Positions 8,133 through 18,172 are shown, counted from the stretch's first letter. The stretch: DNA of 64,000 nt from Mycolicibacterium vinylchloridicum (GCF_013404075.1 NZ_JACBJQ010000012.1:62001-126000), one strand, 5' to 3'. Notes: generated from the letters alone by a model not told the origin. Program-made: numbers and translations.

Positions 8133-9830
8133 ATGACCGCCTCTTCCACACCTACCTCACTCGGTGCCGGACAGGTTCTCACCGGCGTCCCGGTCGTTCC
8201 CGGCGTCCGCTATGCACCGGTCATCCGTCCGGGCCGGCTCCCCGCCATCGAGGACCTCGACCCGGGGGGCGAGCTCGCCGACGACGCGCGTGACGCCGAG
8301 GCGACGCGGTTCGCCGCGGCCGCGGCCACCGTCGCCGACCGGCTGCGAGGGCGTGCAGCCCACGCCACCGGCGCCGCTTCGGAAGTGCTGGCTGCCACCG
8401 CGATGCTGGCGCAGGACCGTGCCTGGCTGGGCGCCGCGGAGAAACGCATCAAGGAGGGGGTGCCCGCGGTCCGTGCGACCGCCGCGGCGGTGGCCCAGTT
8501 CGTCGATCTCTTCACCAAGATGGGCGGGTTGATGGCCGAACGCGTCACCGACCTGCGTGACATCCGCGACCGGGTGATCGCCGAACTCAGCGGCCTGGCC
8601 GAACCCGGAGTGCCGGTGCCGGACCAGCCCGCCATCCTGTGTGCCGAAGACCTCGCCCCTGCCGACACCGCGGGGCTGGACCCCACGCTCGTCGTCGGCC
8701 TGGCCACCACCCTCGGCGGTCCGACCAGCCACACCGCGATCATCGCCCGCCAGCTCGGAATCCCGTGCGTCGTAGCCGTTCACGGCCTCGACGACGTCCC
8801 GGCCGGCGCCGACGTCCTGATCGACGGGACCCTGGGCACCATCAGTGTTTCGCCCGACCCGGCCGAAGCCGTCGCGGCCGTCGAAACCGCGGACGCTGCC
8901 GCCGCCGCGATGGCGGGCTGGACCGGCCCTGGCGCCACCGCCGACGGCCATCCGGTCTCGATTCTGGCCAACGTGCAGGACGGGGCCGCCGCCCGCTCCG
9001 CACGGGACACCCCGGCCGAAGGTATCGGGCTGTTCCGCACCGAACTGTGTTTCCTCAACCGCGACACCGAACCTAGCGTCGATGAGCAGGCCGTGATCTA
9101 CGGCGAGGTGCTCGATGCCTTCGCCGGGTGCAAGGTCGTCATCCGCACCTTGGACGCCGGATCGGACAAGCCGCTGAAATTCGTCGGACATCCCGACGAG
9201 GCCAACCCCGCGCTCGGCGTGCGGGGAATCCGCATCGAGGCCATCCACCCCGAAGTCCTCGAGCGCCAGCTCGACGCGATCGCGGCCGCCGCCGAGCGGA
9301 CCGGCACCTCACCGTGGGTGATGGCCCCGATGATCGCCACCCCCGACGAGGCCAAGCGATTCGCCGATCGGGCCCGCCAGCGCGGCCTGGTGCCGGGTGT
9401 GATGATCGAGGTGCCCGCCGCCGCGCTGCTGGCCGAGCACATCCTCACCCACGTCGAGTTTCTCTCCATCGGCACCAATGACCTGGCGCAATACACGATG
9501 GCCGCCGACCGGATGTCGGCCGAACTGGCCACCTTGACCGATCCCTGGCAGCCCGGCGTGCTGGCACTGGTCGCGCAGACCGCCCGCGCCGGTGCCAACC
9601 GCGGTAAGCCAGTCGGGGTCTGCGGTGAGGCCGCCGCCGACCCGTTGCTGGCCTGCGTGCTGGTCGGGCTGGGCATCACCTCGCTGTCCGCGGCTGCCGC
9701 GGCGGTGACTGGTGTCGGCGCCAAGCTGGCCTCGGTCACGCTGCAGCAGTGTCGTGAGGCCGCCGACGCCGTGCTGACCACGGCGAGCGCGGCCCAGGCG
9801 CGTGCCGCGGCATTGGCCGTCCTGGGCTGA
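8133..9830 (+). CDS. ptsI: Phosphoenolpyruvate-protein phosphotransferase (PTS Enzyme I)
   Basis: 565 residues, usual Enzyme I length. The N-terminal HPr-binding and swivelling domain has the phosphorylated His200 in GGPTSHTAIIARQLGIPCVV; the C-terminal PEP-binding TIM barrel has GLFRTELCF and FLSIGTNDLAQYTMAADR. It autophosphorylates from phosphoenolpyruvate in the cytosol and phosphorylates HPr. The ATG at 8133 is chosen because it lies exactly downstream of a -10 box; the frame extends to 8052, but that would cover the operator. It is divergent from the fru operon and completes the fructose PTS. Confidence 0.95.
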   Translation: MTASSTPTSLGAGQVLTGVPVVPGVRYAPVIRPGRLPAIEDLDPGGELADDARDAEATRFAAAAATVADRLRGRAAHATGAASEVLAATAMLAQDRAWLGAAEKRIKEGVPAVRATAAAVAQFVDLFTKMGGLMAERVTDLRDIRDRVIAELSGLAEPGVPVPDQPAILCAEDLAPADTAGLDPTLVVGLATTLGGPTSHTAIIARQLGIPCVVAVHGLDDVPAGADVLIDGTLGTISVSPDPAEAVAAVETADAAAAAMAGWTGPGATADGHPVSILANVQDGAAARSARDTPAEGIGLFRTELCFLNRDTEPSVDEQAVIYGEVLDAFAGCKVVIRTLDAGSDKPLKFVGHPDEANPALGVRGIRIEAIHPEVLERQLDAIAAAAERTGTSPWVMAPMIATPDEAKRFADRARQRGLVPGVMIEVPAAALLAEHILTHVEFLSIGTNDLAQYTMAADRMSAELATLTDPWQPGVLALVAQTARAGANRGKPVGVCGEAAADPLLACVLVGLGITSLSAAAAAVTGVGAKLASVTLQQCREAADAVLTTASAAQARAAALAVLG

Positions 9831-9840
9831 CGGAATTAAT

Positions 9841-9854
9841 CGGACCGCGGTCCG
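9841..9854. promoter_or_regulatory. 14-bp perfect palindrome upstream of the pirin gene
   Basis: CGGACCGCGGTCCG is fully self-complementary and lies 12 nt before the pirin ATG and 10 nt after the ptsI stop. It could be an operator for the pirin gene or part of a short ptsI terminator. With no loop and no T-run, an operator is slightly favoured. Confidence 0.4.
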
Positions 9855-9866
9855 GTTATCGATGGC

Positions 9867-10844
9867 ATGCCAGCAGTTACCGCAGACACGTTGTCCCTGC
9901 CGCGGCTGAGCGCAGCCGCCCCGACCGATACCGAACGGCCCGTCAGGTCCATCACCACCGGACCGCGCGGCTATGAAGGCGAAGGCTTTCCCGTCGTGCG
10001 CGCGTTCGCCGGAGTCAGCGCCGCCGACCTTGATCCGTTCGTGCACATGGACCAGATGGGCGAAGTCGAGTACTCGCCCGGTGAGCCGAAGGGCACCGAC
10101 TGGCATCCGCACCGCGGGTTCGAGACGGTGACCTACATGATCGACGGCCGCTTCGCACACCAGGATTCGCACGGTGGTGGTGGTCTGATCGCCGATGGCG
10201 CCACCCAGTGGATGACGGCGGGGTCCGGCATCCTGCACATCGAGACGCCGCCGGCCGAACTCGTCGAAAGCGGTGGCGTCTTCCACGGAATTCAGCTGTG
10301 GGTCAACCTGCCTCGCAAGGACAAGTTCGCGCAGCCGCGCTACCAGTCCATCGAGGGTCCGGCCGTCCGCCTGCTGTCGTCGAGCGACGGCGGCGCGCTG
10401 GTTCGCGTCATCGCCGGTGACGTCGACGGCTGGTCCGGCCCGGGGATCACACACACCCCGATCACGTTGGCGCACGCGACTATCCAGCCCGGGGCTCAGC
10501 TGAACCTGCCATGGCCGCGCGACTACAACGGGCTGGTGTACGTGCTGTCCGGTTCAGGCGCGGTCGGTCCGATCGGGCACCCGATTCAGCAGGGGCAGCT
10601 CGCGGTCCTGGGTCCCGGTGACCGCATCACGGTCGCGGCCGATCCCAGCCAGGATTCCAACCGACCGGCCATGGAGGTGCTTCTGTTGGGCGGCAAGCCG
10701 ATTCGTGAGCCGGTGTTCCACTACGGGCCGTTCGTGATGAACTCCAAGTCCGAGATCATTCAGGCGCTCGACGATTTCAACGCCGGCCGGTTCGGCGCCA
10801 TCCCGCCCGGCGCATTGATGCCGCACCGCGCGGGCCAAGGGTGA
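9867..10844 (+). CDS. Pirin family protein
   Basis: 325 residues, bicupin fold. The N-terminal cupin carries the metal-binding pattern of pirins: HPHRGFETVTYM (about residues 87-98), then HQDSHGG and the ILHIE segment. Pirins are iron-binding proteins, some with quercetinase activity; the physiological role here is unknown. The ATG at 9867 directly follows a palindromic element. It ends at a large hairpin shared with the convergent FUSC gene. A second, different pirin gene lies at about 50.4-51.2 kb; this one is longer and its N-terminus differs. Confidence 0.88.
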   Translation: MPAVTADTLSLPRLSAAAPTDTERPVRSITTGPRGYEGEGFPVVRAFAGVSAADLDPFVHMDQMGEVEYSPGEPKGTDWHPHRGFETVTYMIDGRFAHQDSHGGGGLIADGATQWMTAGSGILHIETPPAELVESGGVFHGIQLWVNLPRKDKFAQPRYQSIEGPAVRLLSSSDGGALVRVIAGDVDGWSGPGITHTPITLAHATIQPGAQLNLPWPRDYNGLVYVLSGSGAVGPIGHPIQQGQLAVLGPGDRITVAADPSQDSNRPAMEVLLLGGKPIREPVFHYGPFVMNSKSEIIQALDDFNAGRFGAIPPGALMPHRAGQG

Positions 10845-10846
10845 CG

Positions 10847-10899
10847 ATTCAGAGCTCAGAGCGGCGTTGAGCCGGGCAACGTCGCTCTCAGCTCTGAAT
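10847..10899. terminator. Long bidirectional hairpin terminator between the pirin and FUSC genes
   Basis: Two 22-nt arms (10847-10868 and 10878-10899) are complementary at 20 positions around a 9-nt loop. It begins 2 nt after the pirin stop, and its right arm contains the stop codon of the convergent FUSC gene, so it can end transcription from both sides. Confidence 0.75.
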
Positions 10900-13059
10900 G
10901 GAAGTGCCCGCCGCCGCCACGGCCGGGGGGTAGGTGAGCTCCAGCTCGCCGATGTTGGCCGCGGCGGTGACCAGCGGCAGTGCCGCTGATACCGCCAGGT
11001 CACCCGTACCCGCCTCGGCTCGCAGCGCGGGCACCAGATCGTCACTGATCGGCGCGGTCGTTTTCAGCGGTTCCGTCCCGCCGAGCGAGCCGTCGAACCG
11101 GGAGCACAGTGCGGCGGCGTGAGCCTCGAGCACCGCCCGTGCCCTCGGGTACACCCCGAGCGGTGGTGGCACGATGTCGGCGATCAGATCGGCGGCAGCG
11201 CGTAGCCGCACCGCACGGCTGGCTGACCGCACCACGGGAGCGCGGGAGTCCGTCGGCCCGCCGTTCTCCGAAAGATATTGGCGCACAGCGTCATCCAATG
11301 TCCGAGACACCGTCAACGCATCATGACTGAGCGCGTTCACCTGGTTCTCGGCCTGCTCGAAGGCGCCGCGGGTGACCCGCAGGACCGCGGCCCGCAGATA
11401 GCGGGAGCCGACCTCGCGCACTGCGTCGATGGCCTGCTGTACGGCGGTCTTGATGCCGCGCGGCCACAGCAGAAGTGAGACGACCACACCCACCGACGCG
11501 CCCACCACGACGTCCTCGATCCGGATCAGGCCGACGGCCCAGCCGCTGGGGACGATCAGGTTGAACACGATCAGCACCATCATCGTGAACGCGGCCTGGC
11601 TGGCGGTGAACGAACCGATCTCGGGCACATAGGCCGAACCGAAGGCGACCATCGGCAACAGCACCCACATCACGATGGGGTCGGTGCCGAGCAGTTCGAT
11701 GATGACCGCGCCCAGGACGAAGCCGATCACCGTGCCGGTCACTGCCCGCACGACCGTCGTGCCGGTGGTCAGCGCGCTGCTGCGCAGCACCGACAACGCA
11801 CCGAGGACCACCCAGAATCCGTGTTGCACCGGGAACACAAACGTGACGAGCACGGCCAGCGCCAGGCCCAGCCCGGTCCGCACGCTGTTGCGGGCCGTGA
11901 CCGAACGGGTCGCCAGATGCCCCGTCGTCAGCGCGGTGACGGCCTCGGTCTCGGAGTACACCCGCTCGGCGATGCCCGTCTCCGGCAGCCGTCGCCCCAG
12001 CACCCGTGCCCATACCGGCCGGGCGTCAGCCGCCGCGGCGCTGGCGATCAGTCGCCCGGTGACCCCGACCGCCGCGCCGATGGTCCGCCGGTTCAGCAGG
12101 GTGCGGCCCAGCGCGACGGCTTCGTCGTCGTCGGGCTCGGCGAGGATGTCGACGATGTCCTGGCGGTAACTGCCGATCGCGATCGTGCGCAGGTTCGCTG
12201 ACGCCTCGGCCAGATGCGCGCGTTCGGCGGTTCGGGCGCCGGGCCGGGTGATCTGCAAGACCTGGGCGCAGTCCCGCAGCACGCGCACCACCGGCTCGCA
12301 CATCGGACCGAGTAACTCGCCGGTGTCGTCGGTGACCCGATCGCAGATCCACTGCAGGTCGTCGACCACACGCACGAGCGCCCGACTGCCCGCGGTCAGC
12401 GCCACCGGTCGGTAGGCCGCCCCGAGGAAGTTGGCGCGCAGAGCGTCCATCGCCGCGGTCACATCGGCGGCGGATGCCGTGGCCTCGATCCGGTCGGCGA
12501 GCACCGCACAGACGGCGGCCGCATGCTGGCGCAGCTCGCCGTGGTGGCGCGGGGGGAAGAGGAAGAGCGCGGCGGGCACGCAGATCACCAATGCGATCAG
12601 CCAGCCGAACAGCCGCTCACCGAGCGGGCCCACCGGCGTGCAGACCGGGAGCACGAACGTCAGCAGGGTGGCCCGCTGCCCGGCGGCGACGACCTCGCTG
12701 AGCACGCCGGAAAACGTGACGGCCACCCCGATGACGAACATCAGCGTGACCGCCAACCAGGGGATCGGTGCGGCCAGGGTGCCCAGGCTGATCAGCACCG
12801 CGCCGTTGAAGCCCAGACCGCCGTAGGCAACGGCCCGCGCATTCATGTTGCCGGGGAAGTCGGTGACGATCAGCAGTGCGATCGACCCGAAGATCGTGAA
12901 CAGCGGGGTCTGCGATCCGCCGCCGACGCTGAAGCTGACCGCGGCGGCTATCGGGACGACAATCGCCGCGCGCAGGGCGCGGCGCGCGCCGTCGTTCTCG
13001 GGGTCGCGGGTCCGCACCCGTTCCGCTGCCCGGTGCCACAGGCCGGCTGGGGTCAGCAC
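10888..13059 (-). CDS. FUSC family membrane protein (fusaric acid resistance/aromatic acid exporter type)
   Basis: About 723 residues. An N-terminal block of hydrophobic helices (about residues 35-170), a long soluble middle part and a second membrane block (about 395-525) with a soluble tail give the duplicated layout of FUSC/YccS-like proteins. Such proteins are putative exporters of aromatic or amphipathic compounds; the substrate here is unknown. The GTG at 13059 (VLTPAGLWHRA) is proposed because it follows the TetR stop by 25 nt; the frame remains open to 13242 but there overlaps the TetR gene with unlikely Arg/Ser-rich sequence. Cotranscribed with, and probably controlled by, the upstream TetR protein. 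Confidence 0.82.
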   Translation of the reverse strand: MLTPAGLWHRAAERVRTRDPENDGARRALRAAIVVPIAAAVSFSVGGGSQTPLFTIFGSIALLIVTDFPGNMNARAVAYGGLGFNGAVLISLGTLAAPIPWLAVTLMFVIGVAVTFSGVLSEVVAAGQRATLLTFVLPVCTPVGPLGERLFGWLIALVICVPAALFLFPPRHHGELRQHAAAVCAVLADRIEATASAADVTAAMDALRANFLGAAYRPVALTAGSRALVRVVDDLQWICDRVTDDTGELLGPMCEPVVRVLRDCAQVLQITRPGARTAERAHLAEASANLRTIAIGSYRQDIVDILAEPDDDEAVALGRTLLNRRTIGAAVGVTGRLIASAAAADARPVWARVLGRRLPETGIAERVYSETEAVTALTTGHLATRSVTARNSVRTGLGLALAVLVTFVFPVQHGFWVVLGALSVLRSSALTTGTTVVRAVTGTVIGFVLGAVIIELLGTDPIVMWVLLPMVAFGSAYVPEIGSFTASQAAFTMMVLIVFNLIVPSGWAVGLIRIEDVVVGASVGVVVSLLLWPRGIKTAVQQAIDAVREVGSRYLRAAVLRVTRGAFEQAENQVNALSHDALTVSRTLDDAVRQYLSENGGPTDSRAPVVRSASRAVRLRAAADLIADIVPPPLGVYPRARAVLEAHAAALCSRFDGSLGGTEPLKTTAPISDDLVPALRAEAGTGDLAVSAALPLVTAAANIGELELTYPPAVAAAGTSIQS

Positions 13060-13084
13060 AATCCGCCGATGAACTCGGCTGGGT

Positions 13085-13645
13085 TCACCGCGGCACGCTG
13101 GCGAAACTGCCCTGATCCAGCGCGTCGAGCATGTAGCGGGCGATCCAGCCGAACATCCCCGGCTCGCGCGGCAGCGTGGCCTGCTCGTAGCCGACAAAGA
13201 CGTAGACCGCCCAGGAGGCGTAGACCTCGGCCTGGCGCGCATCGTCGACGATTTCGATCGCCGAGTCGTAGAGGATCTTGTGTCGCGCCCGGTCGACCTC
13301 GGTCTGCACCGCCAGTACGTGCGGGTCCACCGAGCTCCAGGAACGGATGGCGGCTTCGGCTCCGTGCGGCAGCGACAGCCCGACCTGGATGATCGCCTCG
13401 ATACGACGGCGCGGGTCGGAGACCTCGCGGATTGCGCTGATCAGGCGGATCGTCCGATCCTGGACCCAGTACGAAACCAGATCTCGGGTGTAGGCCGGCC
13501 AACTGGAGAAGTAGTGATAGAACGACCCGGTCGTCACGCCGAGCCGATTACACACTTCGGCAAGTTTGAGTCCGCCGTAACCCACGTCTGCGAGAACCTC
13601 GAGGCCGGTCTCGAAATACGCCTCTCGGTTGGCAACGGTGGCCAT
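13085..13645 (-). CDS. TetR family transcriptional regulator
   Basis: 186 residues. Helix-turn-helix at about 20-45 (LKLAEVCNRLGVTTGSFYHYF) is a clear TetR signature; the remainder is a helical ligand-binding domain without recognised specificity. ATG at 13645 (MATVANREAYFETGL) chosen; the frame opens 39 codons earlier but the extra sequence is not TetR-like. It is 25 nt upstream of the FUSC gene in the same direction and divergent from the aldehyde dehydrogenase, so it may control either or both. Confidence 0.88.
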   Translation of the reverse strand: MATVANREAYFETGLEVLADVGYGGLKLAEVCNRLGVTTGSFYHYFSSWPAYTRDLVSYWVQDRTIRLISAIREVSDPRRRIEAIIQVGLSLPHGAEAAIRSWSSVDPHVLAVQTEVDRARHKILYDSAIEIVDDARQAEVYASWAVYVFVGYEQATLPREPGMFGWIARYMLDALDQGSFASVPR

Positions 13646-13736
13646 GACAGAAGACGATAGTGCGCTGCCCTGGCACGGTGGCCGTGACGTGCAGGATCGT
13701 GACCAAGTTTCGCGCCGATCCGCTGCCAGGCCAGCT

Positions 13737-13746
13737 GTGACGTCAC
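13737..13746. promoter_or_regulatory. Palindrome GTGACGTCAC between tetR and the aldehyde dehydrogenase gene
   Basis: A perfect 10-bp palindrome in the divergent intergenic region. A second GTGACGT half lies at 13684-13690. Possible binding sites for the adjacent TetR protein; not supported by anything else. Confidence 0.35.
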
Positions 13747-13794
13747 CCCGGCGATGGGGCAAGCTGGACTCACGGATCGATTCGAGGAGTTGTC

Positions 13795-15195
13795 ATGACC
13801 GTCCAGATCACCAACGACCAGGCCACCCAGGGGGGTGCCGCGGGCGTGCTGGCAGACGTGCGCCGAGTTTTCAACAGTGGCCGCACCCGCTCGCTGACGT
13901 GGCGGACCGAGCAGTTACGCGCCGTTGAGCGGATGTGCGACGAACGGGAACCGGAGATCGCCGAGGCGCTGGCCAGCGATCTGGGCCGGTCCTCGTTCGA
14001 GGCGTGGCTCGGCGACATCGGCTCGACGAAGGCCGAGGCCGCTTTCGCCCGCAAGCACCTGAAGAAATGGGTGAAGCCGCAGCGGTACGGGCTTCCGCTG
14101 GCGCAGCTGCCGGGCAAGGGCTGGGTGCAGTACGACCCGCTGGGCGTGATCCTGGTGATCGGACCGTGGAACTACCCGTTCTATCTGTGCATGGCGCCGG
14201 TGGTGGCCGCGATCGCGGCCGGAAACGGCATGGTCATCAAGCCGTCGGAGTTGGCGCCGGCCACCTCGGCCCTGATTGCCCGACTGGTTCCGGAATACCT
14301 GGACTCGGAGGCCATCCGGGTGGTCGAGGGTGACGCCGCGGTCACCCAGGATCTGATGGCGCAGGGCTTCGACCACGCCCTGTTCACCGGTGGCACCGAG
14401 ATCGGCCGCAAGATCATGGCCGCCGCGGCGCCGACGCTGACGCCGGTGACGCTGGAACTGGGTGGGAAGAGCCCGGTCGTGGTGCTCGCCGACGCCGACC
14501 TCGACGTGGCGGCCCGCCGGATCGCCTGGATCAAGATGCTGAACTCGGGGCAGACGTGCATCGCCCCGGACTACGTGCTGGCCGACCGCACGATCGCCAA
14601 GGAGCTCACCGACAAGATCGTCGCGACGATCGCCCAGTTCCGCGCGGAGGAGAAGGACCCGTCGCTGCGGATCGTCAACGAGCGGCAGTTCGATCGGCTG
14701 GTCTCCCTGATCGGCGCGACCAGCGGCACCGTCGTCACCGGTGGCGGCTCGGATCGGTCGGCGCTGCGGATCGAGCCGACGGTGATCGTCAACCCCGCCG
14801 CCGACGACCCGGTGATGTCCGAGGAGATCTTCGGGCCGATCCTTCCGATCATCGCGGTGGATTCGCCAGACGCGGCCGTCGCATTCGTCAACGCCCGACC
14901 CAAGCCGTTGGCGCTGTACGTCTTCACGGCCTCCCAGTCGGTGGCGCGGAACCTCGTCGACCGGATGCCGTCCGGCGGCGCGGTGGTCAACCATGTGGCG
15001 GTCCACTGCCTTGTCCCGCAACTCCCGTTCGGCGGTGTCGGGGCCAGCGGCATGGGTGCGTATCACGGGAAGTGGGGCTTCGAGGCGCTAAGCCATCGAC
15101 GCGCCGTGTTGGCTAAATCGACCAAATTGGACTTGAAACTCATGTACCCGCCATACACTGATCGCGCGATCAGGCTCATGCGTAAAGTGATGTAG
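13795..15195 (+). CDS. NAD(P)-dependent aldehyde dehydrogenase
   Basis: 466 residues, the short class-3/fatty-aldehyde-type ALDH. Catalytic residues are in place: Glu221 in LELGGKSP and Cys255 in NSGQTCIAPDYV; GPWNYPFYL and FTGGTEIGR form part of the cofactor site. The tail contains the hydrophobic, basic segment common in this class. It oxidises aldehydes, probably medium- or long-chain, to acids. ATG at 13795 with GAGGAG 6 nt upstream. In M. tuberculosis an ALDH gene (Rv0147) stands next to the Rv0148 SDR, matching the neighbourhood here. Confidence 0.93.
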   Translation: MTVQITNDQATQGGAAGVLADVRRVFNSGRTRSLTWRTEQLRAVERMCDEREPEIAEALASDLGRSSFEAWLGDIGSTKAEAAFARKHLKKWVKPQRYGLPLAQLPGKGWVQYDPLGVILVIGPWNYPFYLCMAPVVAAIAAGNGMVIKPSELAPATSALIARLVPEYLDSEAIRVVEGDAAVTQDLMAQGFDHALFTGGTEIGRKIMAAAAPTLTPVTLELGGKSPVVVLADADLDVAARRIAWIKMLNSGQTCIAPDYVLADRTIAKELTDKIVATIAQFRAEEKDPSLRIVNERQFDRLVSLIGATSGTVVTGGGSDRSALRIEPTVIVNPAADDPVMSEEIFGPILPIIAVDSPDAAVAFVNARPKPLALYVFTASQSVARNLVDRMPSGGAVVNHVAVHCLVPQLPFGGVGASGMGAYHGKWGFEALSHRRAVLAKSTKLDLKLMYPPYTDRAIRLMRKVM

Positions 15196-15504
15196 AGTCT
15201 CAAAATCGCCGTTAGCAAACACGTCTCAAGTCCCTTATAACGTATTGAACGGGGACTCTTGCGCGCAAATGCAATCTCAGCGAATTCTTATGCGGAATTT
15301 CATTTCCAAAGGATTTGCCGGGGCTGCGGCTATCCGATATGCGAATAGAAACCCGCAGGTTGTGCACGGATCACGGGCCAAAGCGGCGCTGTGGCAACGG
15401 ATTCCGCAGGTGGGTTTGAATATGAGCGGAATTCTAATTTAGAACTCGTGAGCAAATGTCGTCGGCCGTCAAAATTTCCCCGTTGGTTGTGGCACAATTT
15501 CACC
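15196..15504. other. AT-rich intergenic region without a recognisable gene
   Basis: About 310 bases visibly richer in A and T than all flanking DNA, with stretches such as GGAATTTCATTTCC and GGAATTCTAATTTAG. Short open frames here have no ribosome binding site or family resemblance. It may contain the promoter and operator of the following TetR gene; part may be decayed or transferred sequence. Confidence 0.5.
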
Positions 15505-16137
15505 GTGCCGCATACAGCGAGTCGGGGCCCGGGTCGCCCCCCAGCAGCTAAGGCCGCGGAAACACGCGAGCGCATCATGCGCGCCGCCCGCGAGGTGTTC
15601 AGCGAATTGGGTTACGACGCTGCCACCTTTCAGGCAATCGCCATCCGTGCTGACCTGACCAGACCCGCCATCAACCACTACTTCGCCAGCAAACGGCTGC
15701 TTTATCAAGAGGTAGTGGACCAGACCAACGCCTTGGTCATCGAGGCCGCCGTCCAGCAGTCGCAGCGTGAGGGGACGCTGGCCGGACGGATTCGTGCCTT
15801 CATCCAGGCGGTGGTGTCGGCCGAGGGCCAGGATCGCTCGGTTGCTGCGTTCCTGGTGACGGCCGTGCTCGAGGCCGAGCGGCATCCGGAGTTGGCCGAG
15901 TCCAACCATGACTCGCGGGAGTTCACCCGCGGGTACATCAAGGCCGCCATCAAAGACGCCATCGAGACGGGCGAGGTCCGTTCCGACATCGATATCGAAG
16001 CGGCCGCCGAGATGTTCATGGCCGTGATGTGGGGCCTGGGCTTCTATGCCGGATTCGTGGGTGACAACGAGCGCTTGGTCGCGATCACCGACCAGTTCCT
16101 CGAGCTGCTCAACGGCAAGGCCTGGCACGCCGGCTGA
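15505..16137 (+). CDS. TetR family transcriptional regulator
   Basis: About 210 residues from the GTG at 15505 (VPHTASRGPGRPPAAK). The basic arm GPGRPPAAKAAETRERI precedes a TetR HTH at about 35-58 (TFQAIAIRADLTRPAINHYF); the C-terminal domain is helical. The frame continues upstream to 15391, but that part lies in the AT-rich region and is unlike the family. No Shine-Dalgarno sequence is seen, so leaderless translation is possible. It precedes the methyltransferase gene and corresponds in position to M. tuberculosis Rv0144 (from memory). Ligand unknown. Confidence 0.85.
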   Translation: MPHTASRGPGRPPAAKAAETRERIMRAAREVFSELGYDAATFQAIAIRADLTRPAINHYFASKRLLYQEVVDQTNALVIEAAVQQSQREGTLAGRIRAFIQAVVSAEGQDRSVAAFLVTAVLEAERHPELAESNHDSREFTRGYIKAAIKDAIETGEVRSDIDIEAAAEMFMAVMWGLGFYAGFVGDNERLVAITDQFLELLNGKAWHAG

Positions 16138-16186
16138 GCGCGCGGTGACATACACCACAGTCGCATAGCTTGGCTAAGTTTCTCGG

Positions 16187-16203
16187 TACGATCGTCGTAT
16201 AAC
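16187..16203 (+). promoter_or_regulatory. Possible promoter/operator of the methyltransferase gene
   Basis: TACGA-TCG-TCGTA (16187-16199) is a short perfect inverted repeat, and TATAAC at 16198-16203 resembles a -10 element. Both lie about 90 nt upstream of the methyltransferase start. The adjacent TetR protein could bind here. Confidence 0.3.
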
Positions 16204-16212
16204 CCTGGCTGA

Positions 16213-17229
<1,017 letters not shown>

Positions 17230-17308
17230 CCCCAACCCGGGTGCCTGCAGCTCCGACTGCCCACGTATACAAGAGTTACGTTCCGTCAGTCGCAGGAGAG
17301 GAAGGCCC

Positions 17309-18172
17309 ATGCCCGGAGTTGTTGATCGAGTCATCGTCGTCACCGGAGCCGGTGGCGGTCTGGGTCGTGAGTACGCCCTGACCCTGGCCCGCGAAGGTGC
17401 CAGCGTCGTAGTGAACGACCTCGGCGGCGCGCGCGACGGAACCGGCGCCGGCCACAACATGGCCGACCAGGTGGTCGCCGAGATCAAGGACGCCGGCGGC
17501 CGCGCGGTCGCCAACTACGACTCCGTCGCCGAGCCCGAGGGTGGCGCGAACATCGTCAAGACCGCACTCGACGAGTTCGGCAAGATCGACGGCATCGTCA
17601 GTAACGCGGGCATCCTGCGCGACGGCACCTTCCACAAGATGCCGTTCGAGAACTGGGATTCCGTGCTCAAGGTTCACCTGTACGGCGGGTACAACGTGAT
17701 CCGCGCCGCCTGGCCGCACTTCCGCGAGCAGAGCTACGGCCGCATCGTCGTCGCCACCTCCACCAGCGGTCTGTTCGGCAACTTCGGTCAGGCAAACTAC
17801 AGCGCCGCGAAGCTCGGCCTGGTCGGCCTGATCAACACGCTGGCCCAGGAAGGCGCCAAGTACAACATCAAGGCCAATGCGCTGGCGCCGATCGCCGCGA
17901 CCCGCATGACCGAGGACATCCTGCCGCCCGAGGTGTTCAAGAAGCTCACCCCGGAGTACGTCGCGCCGGTGGTCGGCTACCTGTGCACCGAAGAGGTGCC
18001 GGACTCCGCCTCGGTGTTCATCGTCGGCGGGGGCAAGGTGCAGCGCGCCGCGCTGTTCCAGAACGAGGGCGTCACCTTCGACCATGTGCCGAGCGTCGAC
18101 GACGTCGCCGCACAGTGGTCGACGATCGACGACCTGTCGGCGGCCGAGCACGCCACCTTCAAGCTCGGCTGA
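17309..18172 (+). CDS. Short-chain dehydrogenase/reductase, Rv0148-like (3-hydroxyacyl-CoA dehydrogenase type)
   Basis: 287 residues. Cofactor motif TGAGGGLG at 12-19, NAG at 99-101, catalytic Ser151/Ser153 region, Tyr164 and Lys168 (YSAAK). The sequence follows M. tuberculosis Rv0148 closely from memory (MPG-VDRVIVVTGAGGGLGREYALTLA). The fold resembles the hydroxyacyl-CoA dehydrogenase part of peroxisomal multifunctional enzyme type 2, suggesting NAD-dependent oxidation of 3-hydroxyacyl-CoA, but the substrate is not proven. Strong GGAGAGGAAGG ribosome binding site before the ATG. Possibly cotranscribed with the following HAD gene, 18 nt downstream. Confidence 0.93.
   Translation: MPGVVDRVIVVTGAGGGLGREYALTLAREGASVVVNDLGGARDGTGAGHNMADQVVAEIKDAGGRAVANYDSVAEPEGGANIVKTALDEFGKIDGIVSNAGILRDGTFHKMPFENWDSVLKVHLYGGYNVIRAAWPHFREQSYGRIVVATSTSGLFGNFGQANYSAAKLGLVGLINTLAQEGAKYNIKANALAPIAATRMTEDILPPEVFKKLTPEYVAPVVGYLCTEEVPDSASVFIVGGGKVQRAALFQNEGVTFDHVPSVDDVAAQWSTIDDLSAAEHATFKLG

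Noticed and set aside
13060..13242. 61-residue N-terminal extension of the FUSC protein
   Set aside because: It overlaps the 3' end of the tetR gene in another frame and consists of Arg/Ser/Pro-rich sequence typical of out-of-frame translation.
15391..15504. Longer start for the second TetR protein (from 15391)
   Set aside because: The added residues come from the AT-rich island and do not resemble TetR N-termini.
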